Positions 1-9,813 of a stretch of DNA of 64,000 nucleotides are shown one piece after another. Numbering within the stretch: the first letter of the stretch is position 1; the number at the start of each line of letters is the position of its first letter. The translations under genes were made by a program, and so were the position numbers. The stretch comes from Mesorhizobium sp. M4B.F.Ca.ET.058.02.1.1. GTDB taxonomy: Bacteria > Pseudomonadota > Alphaproteobacteria > Rhizobiales > Rhizobiaceae. The stretch covers positions 992,001-1,056,000 of the forward strand of contig NZ_CP034450.1 in the NCBI RefSeq assembly GCF_003952505.1, in the 5' to 3' direction. Under the pieces are notes generated by a model that was given only the letters and a program-made list of their open reading frames with translations, was not told the DNA's origin and ran no database searches.

Positions 1-1
1 A

Positions 2-307
2 GCCTTCATCGCGAATGACGGCGTCAGGGCCTACAGTTTCGCCGCGCCGAATGTGAAACGCGTCTTCCCGACGGTCGACATGTTCATGAACATGGTGACC
101 AACGGCTACGCGCCGGTGCGCAAGCCGCAGAGCTATGCCTTCGGCAAAGTCGAGCAGACCGGTCCGACCTCGATTATCCAGCAGGTGATGATCGTCGGGC
201 CTGATGGCAAGGATTACGAGGCGGTGTATACGCTGGAGCAGCAGCCCGACGGTAGCTTCCAGATCACCGGCTGCAGCCTGCGGGCCTCGACGTCGCTCAG
301 CACCTGA
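2..307 (+). CDS. DUF4864-type protein, 3' part only
   Basis: The reading frame is open from the left edge and ends with TGA at 305-307; its start lies outside the window. About 101 residues are visible. The pattern AYSFAAPNVKRVFPTVDMFM followed by PQSYAFG and a terminal acidic/hydrophobic strand resembles DUF4864 proteins, small exported proteins of unknown function common in rhizobia. A GTG at 53 could act as a start, but the homologous sequence continues upstream of it, so I treat the gene as truncated by the window edge. It converges with tgt. The function is unknown. Confidence 0.7.
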   Translation, partial: AFIANDGVRAYSFAAPNVKRVFPTVDMFMNMVTNGYAPVRKPQSYAFGKVEQTGPTSIIQQVMIVGPDGKDYEAVYTLEQQPDGSFQITGCSLRASTSLST

Positions 308-312
308 GCCGG

Positions 313-1443
313 TCAGAGCACCGGAATATCACCCCGCGCCCAGCCTTCGGAGATCTCTGCGGCACGTGCATCGAAGGCCTGCGCTTCGATCGTGGCGCGG
401 ATGTCCTGCATCAATTTCTGATAGTAGGAAAGATTGTTCCAGGTGAGCAGCATCGCGCCAAGCGACTCCTGCGAACGCACCAGATGATGCAGGTAGGCGC
501 GCGAATAGTCGCGTGCGGCCGGGCAGTCGCTCTCCTCGTCCAGCGGCCGCGGATCGTCGGCATGGCGGGCATTGCGCAGGTTGACCTTGCCGCGGCGCGT
601 ATAGGCGAGGCCATGGCGGCCGGCGCGGGTTGGCATCACGCAATCGAACATGTCGATGCCGCGCGCCACCGATTTCAAGATGTCGTCCGGCGTGCCGACG
701 CCCATCAGGTAGCGCGGCCGGTCGGCAGGCAGTTCCGGACAGGTGATGTCGAGCATGTCCAGCATCACCGCCTGCGGCTCGCCGACGGCCAGCCCGCCGA
801 CGGCGTAGCCTTTCAGGTCCATGGCCTTCAGCGCCTGCGCGGAGCGCACGCGCATGGCCGCGCTGTCGCCGCCCTGGACGATGCCGAACATCGCCTTGCC
901 CGGCTGGTCGCCGAAGGCCGCCTTGCAGCGCTCGGCCCAGCGCAGCGACAATTCCATCGCGCGCTCGATCTCCTTCGGCTTGGCTGGAAGTGCCGTGCAT
1001 TCGTCGAGCTGCATCTGGATGTCTGAGTCGAGCAGGCCCTGGATTTCGATCGACCGCTCCGGCGACATTTCGTAGGGCGCGCCGTCTATATGCGAGCGGA
1101 AGGTGACGCCCTTTTCCGAGAGTTTTCTCAGCTTCGACAGCGACATCACCTGGAAGCCGCCGCTGTCGGTGAGAATCGGATGCGGCCAGCGGGCGAATTC
1201 ATGCAGGCCGCCGAGCTTCGCCACGCGCTCGGCGCCCGGCCGCAGCATCAGATGATAGGTGTTGCCGAGGATGATGTCGGCGCCGACGCCGCGCACCTGG
1301 TCCATGTACATGGCCTTCACGGTGCCACCGGTGCCGACCGGCATGAAGGCCGGCGTCCGGATCTCGCCGCGCGGCATCGAAATCACGCCGCGCCGCGCCC
1401 TGCCGTCGGTGGCAAGCAGCTTGAAGGTGAAAGCCTCAGCCAT
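313..1443 (-). CDS. tgt: queuine tRNA-guanine transglycosylase Tgt
   Basis: Exchanges guanine-34 for preQ1 in GUN-anticodon tRNAs, the first tRNA-level step of queuosine synthesis. At 376 residues it is full length. Asp93 in TDSGGFQ and the nucleophile Asp267 in [12 protein letters not shown] are present. The C-terminal zinc site is degenerate. Aligning on SRAYLHH, the usual Cys-x-Cys-x2-Cys becomes Ser305, Cys307, Ala310, and the usual His in LLTxHN becomes Asn336, so only one of four ligands remains. The start overlaps the end of the small upstream ORF by 8 bp, in one operon with queA, whose product acts on the base Tgt inserts. Confidence 0.95.
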   Translation of the reverse strand: MAEAFTFKLLATDGRARRGVISMPRGEIRTPAFMPVGTGGTVKAMYMDQVRGVGADIILGNTYHLMLRPGAERVAKLGGLHEFARWPHPILTDSGGFQVMSLSKLRKLSEKGVTFRSHIDGAPYEMSPERSIEIQGLLDSDIQMQLDECTALPAKPKEIERAMELSLRWAERCKAAFGDQPGKAMFGIVQGGDSAAMRVRSAQALKAMDLKGYAVGGLAVGEPQAVMLDMLDITCPELPADRPRYLMGVGTPDDILKSVARGIDMFDCVMPTRAGRHGLAYTRRGKVNLRNARHADDPRPLDEESDCPAARDYSRAYLHHLVRSQESLGAMLLTWNNLSYYQKLMQDIRATIEAQAFDARAAEISEGWARGDIPVL

Positions 1444-1705
1444 GGAAGTCCTTGTCGTGCACAGGCGCGCCGGGTGCCTGCTCGTCGAGCGACTGCCGGT
1501 AGCGGATGCAGCCGCGCATGAATTTTTCCCAGGGCGGCACCGCGATGGCAGGTTCGGTCTTTTCCGGCAGCAGGGCCCAGAGGTCGGGGTGATGCCAGCA
1601 GAGATCGTGGCCGGTGGAGTCGCGATGGGTGCGAATGCCGGCGCGCAGTTTCTTCACCTCCGCGACCAGAGCGTCGCGGTCCATGTGTTCCAGATCATCG
1701 TCCAT
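1436..1705 (-). CDS. small conserved hypothetical protein between queA and tgt
   Basis: An 89-residue soluble protein starting [20 protein letters not shown], with an acidic, helical N-terminus and a C-terminal half rich in Trp, His and Pro ([29 protein letters not shown]). The ATG at 1705 is chosen because it lies just inside the end of queA and the further upstream extension reads as noise. It overlaps the start of queA's last codons (1695-1705) and the first codons of tgt (1436-1443), so all three are translationally coupled. Similar ORFs are recalled from other rhizobia. The function is unknown; position suggests a link to queuosine synthesis or simple hitchhiking. Confidence 0.75.
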   Translation of the reverse strand: MDDDLEHMDRDALVAEVKKLRAGIRTHRDSTGHDLCWHHPDLWALLPEKTEPAIAVPPWEKFMRGCIRYRQSLDEQAPGAPVHDKDFHG

Positions 1706-2786
1706 CGCTCGTCTCCGCTCGGTAAAGCAAGCTGGCGTCTCCGTAGGAGTAGAACCTGTAGCCGCTGTCGATGGCATGCGCATAGGCCGCGCGCATCGTC
1801 TCCAGCCCGCTGAAGGCCGAGACCAGCATGAACAGCGTCGAGCGCGGCAGATGGAAATTGGTCATCAGGAGATCGGCCGTCCGGAAACGGTAGCCGGGCG
1901 TGATGAAGATATCGGTCGGACCCGACCAGGCGGCGAGCCTGCCGTCCGGCGTGGCCGCGCTTTCCAGCAGGCGCAGCGACGTCGTGCCGACGGCGATGAT
2001 CCGCGCTCCGCGCGCCTTGGCCTCGTTGAGTGCTTGAGCGGTCTCGGCGCTGACCGAGCCGGTTTCGGCATGCATCTTGTGGTCGGCGGTGTCGTCCGCC
2101 TTGACCGGCAGGAAGGTGCCTGCGCCGACATGCAGGGTGACGAAGCGGCGCTCGATCCCTTTCGCGTCCAATGCGGAGAACAGCTCTGGCGTGAAATGCA
2201 GCCCGGCGGTGGGCGCGGCGACGGCGCCCTCCTCCCTGGCATAGATGGTCTGGTAGTCCCTGCGGTCGCGCTCGTCGTCATCGCGCTTGGAGGCGATGTA
2301 TGGCGGCAGCGGGATGTGGCCGACCGCATGCAGCGCCTCGTCGAGAAACGGACCGGACAGATCGAAGCCAAGCAGCACCTCGCCCGCCTCGCCCTTCTCG
2401 ATCACCGTGGCGTCGAGCCGGCCGAGAAAGCAGGAATTGGTGTCATGGCCGAAATGGATGCGATCGCCCGCGGCGATGCGCTTGCCTGGCCGCATGAAGG
2501 CCTGCCAGCGGTCGGGCGCCACCCGCATGTGCAGCGTTGCCTCGACCTGCGCCTGTGCCTCGCCGCGCTTGCGGATGCCCTTGAGCTGCGCTGGAATGAC
2601 CTTGGTGTCGTTGAAGACGAGGACGTCGCCTTCCTTGAGCAGCGACGGCAGGTCGCTCACCGCGCGGTCGGCCAGCCCCGCGCCGCCCGGTCTGACGACC
2701 AGCATCCTGGCGCTGTCGCGCGGCTCGGCCGGACGCAATGCAATGCGGTCTTCCGGCAGGTCGAAATCGAAGAGGTCGACGCGCAT
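1695..2786 (-). CDS. queA: S-adenosylmethionine:tRNA ribosyltransferase-isomerase QueA
   Basis: Transfers the ribosyl moiety of SAM to preQ1-34 in tRNA to give epoxyqueuosine. The protein has 363 residues, the family's normal size. It begins [19 protein letters not shown] and contains the typical [28 protein letters not shown] and [11 protein letters not shown] segments. The ATG at 2784-2786 shares one base with the stop of the preceding membrane protein gene (TGATG), which fixes the start. It acts just after Tgt, whose gene lies two ORFs downstream. Confidence 0.96.
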   Translation of the reverse strand: MRVDLFDFDLPEDRIALRPAEPRDSARMLVVRPGGAGLADRAVSDLPSLLKEGDVLVFNDTKVIPAQLKGIRKRGEAQAQVEATLHMRVAPDRWQAFMRPGKRIAAGDRIHFGHDTNSCFLGRLDATVIEKGEAGEVLLGFDLSGPFLDEALHAVGHIPLPPYIASKRDDDERDRRDYQTIYAREEGAVAAPTAGLHFTPELFSALDAKGIERRFVTLHVGAGTFLPVKADDTADHKMHAETGSVSAETAQALNEAKARGARIIAVGTTSLRLLESAATPDGRLAAWSGPTDIFITPGYRFRTADLLMTNFHLPRSTLFMLVSAFSGLETMRAAYAHAIDSGYRFYSYGDASLLYRAETSDGR

Positions 2787-3235
2787 CAATAGAGCCGGAT
2801 GAGCAGCGCTCCGGCGAGCAGCAACGCGGCGCCGGCAATGCGGCCGAGCGAGATCTCGCGCACCGCCACGCCCAGGAAGCCGGCGCGGTCGATGAGCATG
2901 CCGGCCAGCAGTTGGCCTGCGACCAGGAACGCCATCAGCGCGGCGGCGCCGATACGTGGCGTCAAAATCGTCGAGAGCGTGACGTAGAAGCCGCCGAGCA
3001 TGCCGCCGGCGATGAACAGCCATGGCGCGGGCGCTTTCCAGTCTAACGAAATGCCCTGCAGCTTCACCACCACGAGAGCGATGATGCCGAGCACGACCGC
3101 GCCCGACAGGAACGAGAACGCAGCCGCCGCGACCGGGAGGCCCAGGCCGCGCGCCAGCTGCGAATTGATGGGCGCCTGAACGGCGATAAAGGCGCCGGAC
3201 AGGATGCCAAGCAGGGACCAGACGGCGCCCATCAT
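2786..3235 (-). CDS. YdcZ/DMT-type small integral membrane protein
   Basis: A 149-residue hydrophobic protein with about five transmembrane segments ([19 protein letters not shown], then segments near residues 30-60, 70-90, 95-115 and 125-147). It matches the DUF606/YdcZ branch of the drug/metabolite transporter superfamily, which usually has one five-helix domain of about 140-150 residues. The substrate is unknown. It lies between ppiB and queA, 14 bp from ppiB, and its stop overlaps the queA start by one base, so it is in the same transcription unit. Confidence 0.82.
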   Translation of the reverse strand: MMGAVWSLLGILSGAFIAVQAPINSQLARGLGLPVAAAAFSFLSGAVVLGIIALVVVKLQGISLDWKAPAPWLFIAGGMLGGFYVTLSTILTPRIGAAALMAFLVAGQLLAGMLIDRAGFLGVAVREISLGRIAGAALLLAGALLIRLY

Positions 3236-3249
3236 CGTGGTTTCACACC

Positions 3250-3762
3250 TTACTTGACGTCGGCCGCGACCTTGAGCGACACGATCTTGTCGGGATCCTG
3301 CACCGGCTCGCCGCGCTTGATCTTGTCGACATTTTCCATGCCTTCGATCACCTGGCCCCAGACCGTGTACTGGCGGTTGAGGAAGGCGGCATCGTCGAAG
3401 CAGATGAAGAACTGGGAGTTGGCCGAATTCGGGTTCTGGGCGCGCGCCATCGAGCAGGTGCCGCGACCGTGGTTGGCGTTGGAGAACTCGGCCTTCAGGT
3501 CGGGCTTGTCCGAGCCGCCCATGCCCGCGCGGGAAGGCGCGAAGGAGGCCTTGCTCGAATTGCCGAACTTGACATCGCCGGTCTGCGCCATGAAGCCGTC
3601 GATGACGCGGTGGAAGACGACGCCGTCATAGGCGCCTTCGCGCGCGAGCTCTTTGATGCGGGCGACATGGCCGGGCGCCAGGTCGGGGAACATTTCGATG
3701 ACGACGTTGCCCTTGGTTGTTTCCATTATGAGCGCGTTTTCGCGGTCCTTGATCTCAGCCAT
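3250..3762 (-). CDS. ppiB: peptidyl-prolyl cis-trans isomerase, cyclophilin type, cytoplasmic
   Basis: A 170-residue cyclophilin with no signal peptide, starting MAEIKDRENALIMETTKG. Hallmarks are FHRVIDGFMAQTGD, MARAQNPNSANSQFFIC and the AFLNRQYTVWGQV loop. It catalyses proline isomerisation in cytoplasmic proteins. The start at 3762 is chosen over longer in-frame options because homology begins there. It sits 28 bp downstream of a paralogous exported cyclophilin, an arrangement typical of Rhizobiales between coaD and queA. Confidence 0.93.
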   Translation of the reverse strand: MAEIKDRENALIMETTKGNVVIEMFPDLAPGHVARIKELAREGAYDGVVFHRVIDGFMAQTGDVKFGNSSKASFAPSRAGMGGSDKPDLKAEFSNANHGRGTCSMARAQNPNSANSQFFICFDDAAFLNRQYTVWGQVIEGMENVDKIKRGEPVQDPDKIVSLKVAADVK

Positions 3763-3790
3763 GTCAGATATCCTTTTGAGAAAAACAGAT

Positions 3791-4378
3791 TTATTTGTCG
3801 GCGGCGATACGCACTTTGACCATGCGGTCGGGGTCTGCGACCGTGCCGTTGTCCGCCTCGTCGCCCTTCTTGATGTTGTCGACCAGCTCCATGCCGCTGA
3901 CGACATTGCCGACGATGGTGTACTGGCCATCGAGTGACGACGCCGGCGCGAACATGATGAAGAACTGCGAATTCGCGGAATTCGGATCCTGCGAACGGGC
4001 CATGCCGACCACGCCGCGCTTGTAGTGCTCGGTCTGCGAAAACTCGGCCGGCAAGTCAGGCAGGTCGGAGCCGCCGGTGCCGACGGCCTCGGGGTTGAAG
4101 CCCTTCTTCATGTTGCCGAACTTGACGTCGCCGGTCTGCGCCATGAAGCCGTCGATGACGCGGTGGAAGGCGACATTGTCATAGGCGCCCTCGCGCACCA
4201 GCTTCTTGATCTGCGCGACGTGCTTGGGCGCCAGATCGGGGCGCAGCGCGACGGTCACGTCGCCGTCCTTCAGCGTGATGATCATAGTGTTTTCCTTGTC
4301 GGCGGGGAAGGCCGGGAAGGATGCCGCCACGAGGCCGGCCAGCACGACGAGGAACGAAGCGAGCTTCTTCAGCTGCAT
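3791..4378 (-). CDS. peptidyl-prolyl cis-trans isomerase, cyclophilin type, exported
   Basis: A 195-residue cyclophilin with an N-terminal Sec signal peptide (MQLKKLASFLVVLAGLVAA, likely cleaved after FPAFPA near residue 26). The catalytic domain carries FHRVIDGFMAQTGDVKFGN, MARSQDPNSANSQFFIMF and LDGQYTIVGNVV. It should assist folding in the periplasm. It is a paralogue of the cytoplasmic cyclophilin immediately downstream, differing by the leader and a C-terminal insertion (KGDEADNGTVADPDR). It lies 16 bp downstream of coaD in the same minus-strand run. Confidence 0.93.
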   Translation of the reverse strand: MQLKKLASFLVVLAGLVAASFPAFPADKENTMIITLKDGDVTVALRPDLAPKHVAQIKKLVREGAYDNVAFHRVIDGFMAQTGDVKFGNMKKGFNPEAVGTGGSDLPDLPAEFSQTEHYKRGVVGMARSQDPNSANSQFFIMFAPASSLDGQYTIVGNVVSGMELVDNIKKGDEADNGTVADPDRMVKVRIAADK

Positions 4379-4394
4379 GGAAGTCTCCGGAGTT

Positions 4395-4895
4395 TTATTT
4401 CGCGAATTTGGCGGTGAGCGCGCCGGCGACGGCCGCCGGCACGAAGGGGCGGATGTCGCCTCCCATCGAGGCTATCTGGCGGACAAGTGTGGCGGTAATG
4501 GTTCTGACCGACGGGCTGGCGGGCAGAAAAACCGTCTGCAGTTCCGGCGCCATGGTCTCATTCATGCCGGCCATCTGCATCTCGTAGTCGAGATCGGTGC
4601 CATCGCGCAGGCCGCGTATCATGATCGAGGCGCCCTCTCTCCTCGCCGCGTCGATGACCAGGCCATCGAACGCCACGACCTTTATGCGGGCGCCGTCGCG
4701 ACCGAACTCGGCCTTGGTCGCCGCTTCGATCAGCTTCACCCGTTCCTCGAATGAAAACAGCGGCTTCTTGCCGGGGTGGATGCCGATCGCCGCATAGACG
4801 ATGTCGGCCACGGCGAGCGAAGCCTTCAGCACGTCGAGATGGCCGTTGGTCAGCGGGTCGAAGGAGCCTGCGTAAAGGGCGATGCGTTCGGTCAT
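4395..4895 (-). CDS. coaD: phosphopantetheine adenylyltransferase
   Basis: Adenylates 4'-phosphopantetheine to dephospho-CoA, the penultimate step of coenzyme A synthesis. The protein has 166 residues, normal for the family. The nucleotidyltransferase motif [14 protein letters not shown] is at the N-terminus, with [15 protein letters not shown] mid-protein and the second nucleotide-binding motif [14 protein letters not shown] near the C-terminus. It is followed at 16 bp by the exported cyclophilin gene. The gap to gyrA holds a small plus-strand ORF. Confidence 0.97.
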   Translation of the reverse strand: MTERIALYAGSFDPLTNGHLDVLKASLAVADIVYAAIGIHPGKKPLFSFEERVKLIEAATKAEFGRDGARIKVVAFDGLVIDAARREGASIMIRGLRDGTDLDYEMQMAGMNETMAPELQTVFLPASPSVRTITATLVRQIASMGGDIRPFVPAAVAGALTAKFAK

Positions 4896-5086
4896 GGCAG
4901 GCTTCTAGCGGGCGCGCGGACGGAAGGCAAATCCGATTGATGCGGCATCCGTGAACCTTTTCGCAGACTGAACGACAGATGAATGCGACGATCAGGAACG
5001 TTTCACGCAGCGTTCACTAGGTTGCCGCTTCAGGAGATGAAACCAAAGTCCCATCTATCCGTTATTAGGCGCAGGAGAACACGCAC

Positions 5087-5230
5087 ATGCTGATCTACAT
5101 GCTAGCCACCGCAATGACAGTCGCCATGCTGATCGCCACCGCATTCGGTCTGCATCAGGAAGCCGTGCGCGTTCGCGCCAAGACGAACACGCGGCGCTTC
5201 GAAGTCCGCAAACCCTATCGCCACTACTGA
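5087..5230 (+). CDS. 47-residue single-span membrane protein, hypothetical
   Basis: ATG at 5087 is preceded by a good ribosome binding site (AGGAG at 5073-5077, 9 bp spacing). The product MLIYMLATAMTVAMLIATAF has one hydrophobic helix at residues 1-20, then a basic, soluble tail with many Arg and Lys (VRVRAKTNTRRFEVRKP) ending YRHY. It is alone on the plus strand between coaD and gyrA and is followed by a convincing hairpin terminator, which supports an independent short transcript. I do not recognise a family. The tail would be cytoplasmic by the positive-inside rule. Confidence 0.6.
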   Translation: MLIYMLATAMTVAMLIATAFGLHQEAVRVRAKTNTRRFEVRKPYRHY

Positions 5231-5267
5231 ATTGCGCCCCGCTTGATTGCGCGAACAGTCCCGATTG

Positions 5268-5297
5268 CGCCGGCCGTCTGGCCGGCGTTGCTGTTTT
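5268..5297 (+). terminator. hairpin terminator of the 47-aa ORF
   Basis: Perfect 8-bp stem CGCCGGCC (5268-5275) / GGCCGGCG (5280-5287) with a 4-nt loop, followed by a T-rich stretch ending TTTT at 5294-5297. It lies 38 bp after the stop of the small plus-strand ORF and just before the end of gyrA on the other strand. Confidence 0.65.
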
Positions 5298-5301
5298 AAG
5301 C

Positions 5302-8088
5302 TTATTCGGCAATATCCGGAGCATCGTCCGTGGCATCGGCCTCGCCTTCGACGCTCTCTTCCTCATCCGATTGCGGTTCCGAAATCCGCTCCACCGAAAC
5401 GACCTTCTCGCCTTCGGCCGTGTTGAAGATGGTCACGCCCTTGGTGGCGCGGCTGGCGAAACGGATGCCGTTGACGGGGACGCGGATGACCGTGCCGCCG
5501 TCCGACACCAGCATGATCTGGTCGTCATTGCCAACGGGGAAGGTCGCCACGAGACGACCGATCTCGGCCGTCTTCGACACGTCGGTGGCGCGGATGCCCT
5601 TGCCGCCGCGCCCGGTCAGTCGAAAGTCGTAGGACGAAGATCGCTTGCCGTAGCCATATTCCGTCACCGTCAGCACGAGGCGCTCATGCTCCTTGAGGAA
5701 TTCGTAGCGTTCGTCGGAAAGCTCCGCCTCCTCGCCGATCTCCTCATTGGTCAGCGCGATCTCTTCCTCTTCACCGGCAACACCGGCGGCAAGCCGCCGC
5801 TCCGCGGCCGCCCGCTTCAGGTAGGCGGCGCGCTCGGCGGGCGAAGCGTCGACGTTTTCGATCACCGACATGGAGATGACCCGGTCGGTCTCGGCCATGG
5901 CGATGCCGCGCACGCCGACCGAGTTGCGGCTCTGGAAGACGCGCACGTCGCTGACCGGGAAGCGGATGCACTGGCCCGAATTCGCCGTCAGAAGCACGTC
6001 GTCATTGTCGGTGCAGGTCTCGACGCCGAGGATCTCGTCGCCTTCCTCCTCCAGCTTCATGGCGATCTTGCCGTTGCGGTTGACCTGGACGAAGTCGGAC
6101 AGCTTGTTCCTGCGCACGGTGCCGCGCGTGGTGGCGAACATCACGTCGAGCTCACCCCAGCTTGCCTCGTCCTCGGGCAGCGGCATGATGGTGGTGATGC
6201 GCTCGCCCTGCTCCAGCGGCAGCATGTTGATCAGCGCCTTGCCGCGCGACTGCGGGTTGCCGATAGGCAGTCGCCACACCTTCTCCTTGTAGACGATGCC
6301 GCGCGAGGAGAAGAACAGCACCGGCGTGTGCGTGTTTGCGACGAACAGGCGAGTGACGAAATCCTCTTCCTTGGTCGACATGCCGGAGCGGCCCTTGCCG
6401 CCGCGGCGCTGCGCCCGGTAGAGCGAGAGCGGCACGCGCTTTATGTAACCGGAATGGCTGACGGTGACGACCATGTCCTCGCGCTGGATCAGGTCCTCGT
6501 CTTCCATGTCCGCGCCGCCGTCGGAGAGTTCGGTGCGGCGCGGCGTGCCGAACTCGTCGCGGACCGCGATCAGCTCGTCCTTGACGATCTGCTGGATGCG
6601 CGCGCGGGACGACAAAATGTCAAGATAATCAACGATCTCGGCGCCGATCTTGTTCAACTCGTCGGCGATCTCGTCACGGCCGAGCGCAGTCAGGCGCTGC
6701 AGGCGCAACTCGAGAATGGCGCGGGCCTGCTCTTCCGACAGATTATAGGTGCCGTCCTCGTTGATGCGGTGGCGCGGGTCGTCGATTAGCTTGATCAGCG
6801 ACGCGACGTCGTGGGCCGGCCAGCGCCGTTCCATCAACTGCTCGCGCGCAGTCTGCGGATCGGGCGCGGTGCGGATCAGCTTGATCACCTCGTCGATGTT
6901 GGCAACGGCGATGGCGAGACCGACCAGGACGTGCGCGCGTTCGCGCGCCTTGCGCAAAAGGTACTTGGTGCGGCGGCTGATCACCTCCTCGCGGAAACCG
7001 ACGAACGCCTTCAGCATGTCGATCAGCGTCATCACTTCCGGCTTGCCGCCGTTCAGCGCCACCATGTTGGCGCCGAAGGAGGTCTGCAGCGGGGTGAAGC
7101 GGTAGAGCTGGTTGAGGATGACATCAGCGACGGCGTCGCGCTTCAGTTCGACGACGACGCGGTAGCCCTGGCGGTCGCTCTCGTCGCGAATGTCGGAAAT
7201 GCCCTCGATGCGCTTGTCGCGCACCAGCTCGGCCATCTTCTCGATCATCGAGGCCTTGTTCACCTGATAGGGAATCTCGGTGATGACGATCGATTCACGG
7301 TCGTTGCCGCGCGCCTCGATATTGACGCGGCCGCGCATGACGATGGAGCCACGGCCGGTCGAATAGGCGCTGTAGATGCCTGAACGGCCAAGCACGATGC
7401 CGCCGGTCGGAAAATCCGGACCGGGCACGATCTCCATCAGTGTCGGCAGGTCGATTGCAGGGTTGTCGATGAGGGCGATGGCGCCGTTGCAGACTTCGCC
7501 GAGATTGTGCGGCGGGATGTTGGTGGCCATGCCGACGGCGATGCCGCCGGAGCCGTTGACCAGCAGGTTCGGGAAGCGGGCCGGCAGAACCTTCGGCTCG
7601 CTGCCCGACGCGTCGTAGGTGTCCTGGAAGTCGACGGTTTCCTTGTCGATGTCCTCCAGCAATTCATGCGCGACCTTGGTCAGCCGCGACTCGGTGTAGC
7701 GCATCGCCGCCGGCGGATCGCCGTCGATCGAGCCGAAATTGCCCTGCCCGTCGATCAGCGGCACGCGCAGCGACCAGTCCTGCGCCATGCGCACCAGGGC
7801 GTCATAGATAGAGGCGTCGCCATGCGGATGGTACTTACCCATCACGTCGGCGACTGGGCGCGCCGATTTCACATATTTGCGGTTCCAGTGGTAGCCGCTC
7901 TCATGCGAAGCATAGAGGATGCGGCGATGCACCGGCTTCAGACCGTCGCGCACGTCGGGCAGCGCGCGACTGACGATCACGCTCATGGCGTAATCGAGAT
8001 AGGAGCGCTGCATCTCCTCGATGATCGAAATCGGCTCGATGCCGGTCGGGCCGCCGTCGGCGCCGCGCGGTGTCTTCTGGTCGGTCAA
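5302..8088 (-). CDS. gyrA: DNA gyrase subunit A
   Basis: The 928-residue breakage-reunion subunit of DNA gyrase, which introduces negative supercoils. The catalytic tyrosine is Tyr131 in [11 protein letters not shown]. The quinolone-determining region reads [10 protein letters not shown]: the residue equivalent to E. coli Ser83 is Ala92, while the Asp87 equivalent (Asp96) is kept. The GyrA box AQRRGGKG opens the C-terminal DNA-wrapping domain, followed by six-blade-type repeats ([32 protein letters not shown]). An acidic tail ([21 protein letters not shown] region) ends the protein. It is the first gene of the minus-strand housekeeping cluster. Confidence 0.98.
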   Translation of the reverse strand: MTDQKTPRGADGGPTGIEPISIIEEMQRSYLDYAMSVIVSRALPDVRDGLKPVHRRILYASHESGYHWNRKYVKSARPVADVMGKYHPHGDASIYDALVRMAQDWSLRVPLIDGQGNFGSIDGDPPAAMRYTESRLTKVAHELLEDIDKETVDFQDTYDASGSEPKVLPARFPNLLVNGSGGIAVGMATNIPPHNLGEVCNGAIALIDNPAIDLPTLMEIVPGPDFPTGGIVLGRSGIYSAYSTGRGSIVMRGRVNIEARGNDRESIVITEIPYQVNKASMIEKMAELVRDKRIEGISDIRDESDRQGYRVVVELKRDAVADVILNQLYRFTPLQTSFGANMVALNGGKPEVMTLIDMLKAFVGFREEVISRRTKYLLRKARERAHVLVGLAIAVANIDEVIKLIRTAPDPQTAREQLMERRWPAHDVASLIKLIDDPRHRINEDGTYNLSEEQARAILELRLQRLTALGRDEIADELNKIGAEIVDYLDILSSRARIQQIVKDELIAVRDEFGTPRRTELSDGGADMEDEDLIQREDMVVTVSHSGYIKRVPLSLYRAQRRGGKGRSGMSTKEEDFVTRLFVANTHTPVLFFSSRGIVYKEKVWRLPIGNPQSRGKALINMLPLEQGERITTIMPLPEDEASWGELDVMFATTRGTVRRNKLSDFVQVNRNGKIAMKLEEEGDEILGVETCTDNDDVLLTANSGQCIRFPVSDVRVFQSRNSVGVRGIAMAETDRVISMSVIENVDASPAERAAYLKRAAAERRLAAGVAGEEEEIALTNEEIGEEAELSDERYEFLKEHERLVLTVTEYGYGKRSSSYDFRLTGRGGKGIRATDVSKTAEIGRLVATFPVGNDDQIMLVSDGGTVIRVPVNGIRFASRATKGVTIFNTAEGEKVVSVERISEPQSDEEESVEGEADATDDAPDIAE

Positions 8089-8332
8089 ATCAGGTCACAA
8101 TCCAGTCGGGAATCACTCGCTGCTTATATAGGAAGCGGCGCCGAAACTCCAATCTTCGTGGCGCTTTTCCAGGGACAATTTTGGCGGCAATTTCAAAAGG
8201 ATACCGCTGATTGCGACGATATGGCCACGGTGGGTTTCGCCGCCGCCGGGGCTGGTTCGTCGCCGATCGCCGTCACCGAGAGCGACCGCAAGTACGCTGA
8301 ACCGGGCCCCGGTGGCCGCGTTGCGGGCGCCC

Positions 8333-9164
8333 TCAGTAGCCGCCAGTCCGGCGCGCGCGGTAGGCGCCAGGCGCTTCTCCCATCTCGCGCCTGAAGCGGC
8401 GGTTGAAGGTCGACAGGTCGCTGAAACCGGCGTTGAAGGCGATCGTCGAGATCGCCGTGTCGGAGGTGCGCAGTCGCACGGCGGCCTTGTGCAGCCTGGT
8501 TTTGAGCAGGAACTGGTAAGGCGTCATCCCGGCGACTTGCCGGAAGCTGCGCAGGAAATGATAGGGGCTCGTCGCCGCGCTGCTGGCGAGGTCGGCGAGC
8601 GACAGCGGGCGGTCTGCTTCGAGTTCGATCAGCCGCACCGCCTCGGCGACCCGTTTCTGGTCGCGACGGCTCGGCGCGCGGGCGGCATAAACGGCATCCG
8701 AGCTCGTCCTGACCACCGCGCCGGCAATGCGCAGGCCGAGTTCCTCGAATGCGTCGGCGTCGCCGGTTTCCCGCGCGGGCTTCCGCTTCCGCCAGCAGCG
8801 GCGCAAGCGCCGGCAACGGCGGCAGGCGCGGCGCGGCGAAGCCAAGCCGCATGGCGCCGGGCACGTCGGCGACAATGCGCTCCATATAGGTCGGCGAAAA
8901 ATGGAAGGAGAGGCAGCGGTCGCCGGCGCCGTGCTCATGCCCGCACTCATAGCAGGCGCCGGGATTGCCGAGCAGGATCGCGCCGGGCGCAAGCATCGCC
9001 GTGCCCTCGCGTGTCCGGTAGCGGAACGTGCCCTGGGTTACCGCGGCAACGCAAAAGCCGCGATGCTCTTCCTCGAACGGGCTGTCGCCGACGCCGGCGG
9101 TGCACACGACGTCCGACACCTGCCAGCCCCGGCCCGAGACGATTTTCTTCTCACGCGTCGTCAT
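8333..9164 (-). pseudogene. AraC-family regulator broken by a +1 frameshift
   Basis: The N-terminal half reads from ATG at 9164 (MTTREKKIVSGRGWQVSDVV) through a cupin-like sensor part to LAEAEARAG. The C-terminal half continues in the next frame (ETGDADAFEELGLRIAG) through two helix-turn-helix motifs, the second RTSDTAISTIAFNAGFSDLS, to a stop at 8333. The frames meet at a CCC run on the plus strand at 8770-8772; removing one C restores a continuous reading ARAETGDADAFEEL. Intact it would be about 276 residues. It is divergent from the lipocalin-like gene at 9251, a plausible target. Decay or a base-calling error cannot be separated here. Confidence 0.75.
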
Positions 9165-9250
9165 CGCCCGAAAGTTAGCAATTTTCCCCAAGCGCAGAAC
9201 CCTTTCCTGCCTCTATTGGTCGTGCTCTCCTGACAAACGAGGCAGTAGTC

Positions 9251-9775
9251 ATGATCGGTTCCTTCGCTGAGGCCCTGCACAGCGGCGAGCCCAACCCCGG
9301 CCTAGCCGAAAAGCTGGCGCTCTATGGGCGCTTCGTCGGCGCCTGGACATTCGACGCCACCCGCCATCTCGAGGACGGCACGGTTCTTACCGGGCGTGGC
9401 GAGGTGCATTTCGGCTGGGTTCTGGAGGGCAAGGCGATCCAGGACGTGTGGATCCTGCCCGCGCGCAATACTGGTGTACAGACATCTCTCGGCGCGTGGA
9501 CGTTCTACGGTACGACCCTGCGCGTCTACGATCCCGGGGTCGATGCCTGGCACATCTTCTGGAGCGATCCGCGCAACCAATACTACAGCCGGCAGCTCGG
9601 CCGCGCCGAGGGCGAGACGATCGTGCAGGTCGGCGCCGATGGCTCCGGCGCGTCGGTGCGTTGGAGCTTTTCGCGCATCACCGAGAATTCGTTCCGTTGG
9701 CTCGGCGAGCGCTCGCATGACGGCGGCGCCACCTGGCGGCTCGAGGTCGAATTCCTCGCCCGCCGCACGACTTGA
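9251..9775 (+). CDS. conserved hypothetical protein, possible lipocalin-like (DUF1579-like) fold
   Basis: A 174-residue soluble protein without a signal peptide. After an N-terminal helix, alternating strand-like segments rich in Trp and Gly (GRFVGAWTFDATRH, GRGEVHFGWVLEGKAIQDVW, TFYGTTLRVYDPGVDAWHIFW, SFRWLGERSHDGGATWRLEVEF) suggest a calycin-type beta barrel that could bind a small ligand. The assignment to DUF1579-like proteins is by pattern only. It is divergent from the AraC-type regulator and is followed at 38 bp by a VOC protein on the same strand, so the three may form a small regulated unit. Confidence 0.65.
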   Translation: MIGSFAEALHSGEPNPGLAEKLALYGRFVGAWTFDATRHLEDGTVLTGRGEVHFGWVLEGKAIQDVWILPARNTGVQTSLGAWTFYGTTLRVYDPGVDAWHIFWSDPRNQYYSRQLGRAEGETIVQVGADGSGASVRWSFSRITENSFRWLGERSHDGGATWRLEVEFLARRTT

Positions 9776-9813
9776 GGCTGATCGGCTACCCTAATGAAAA
9801 AACGGAGAAAACG

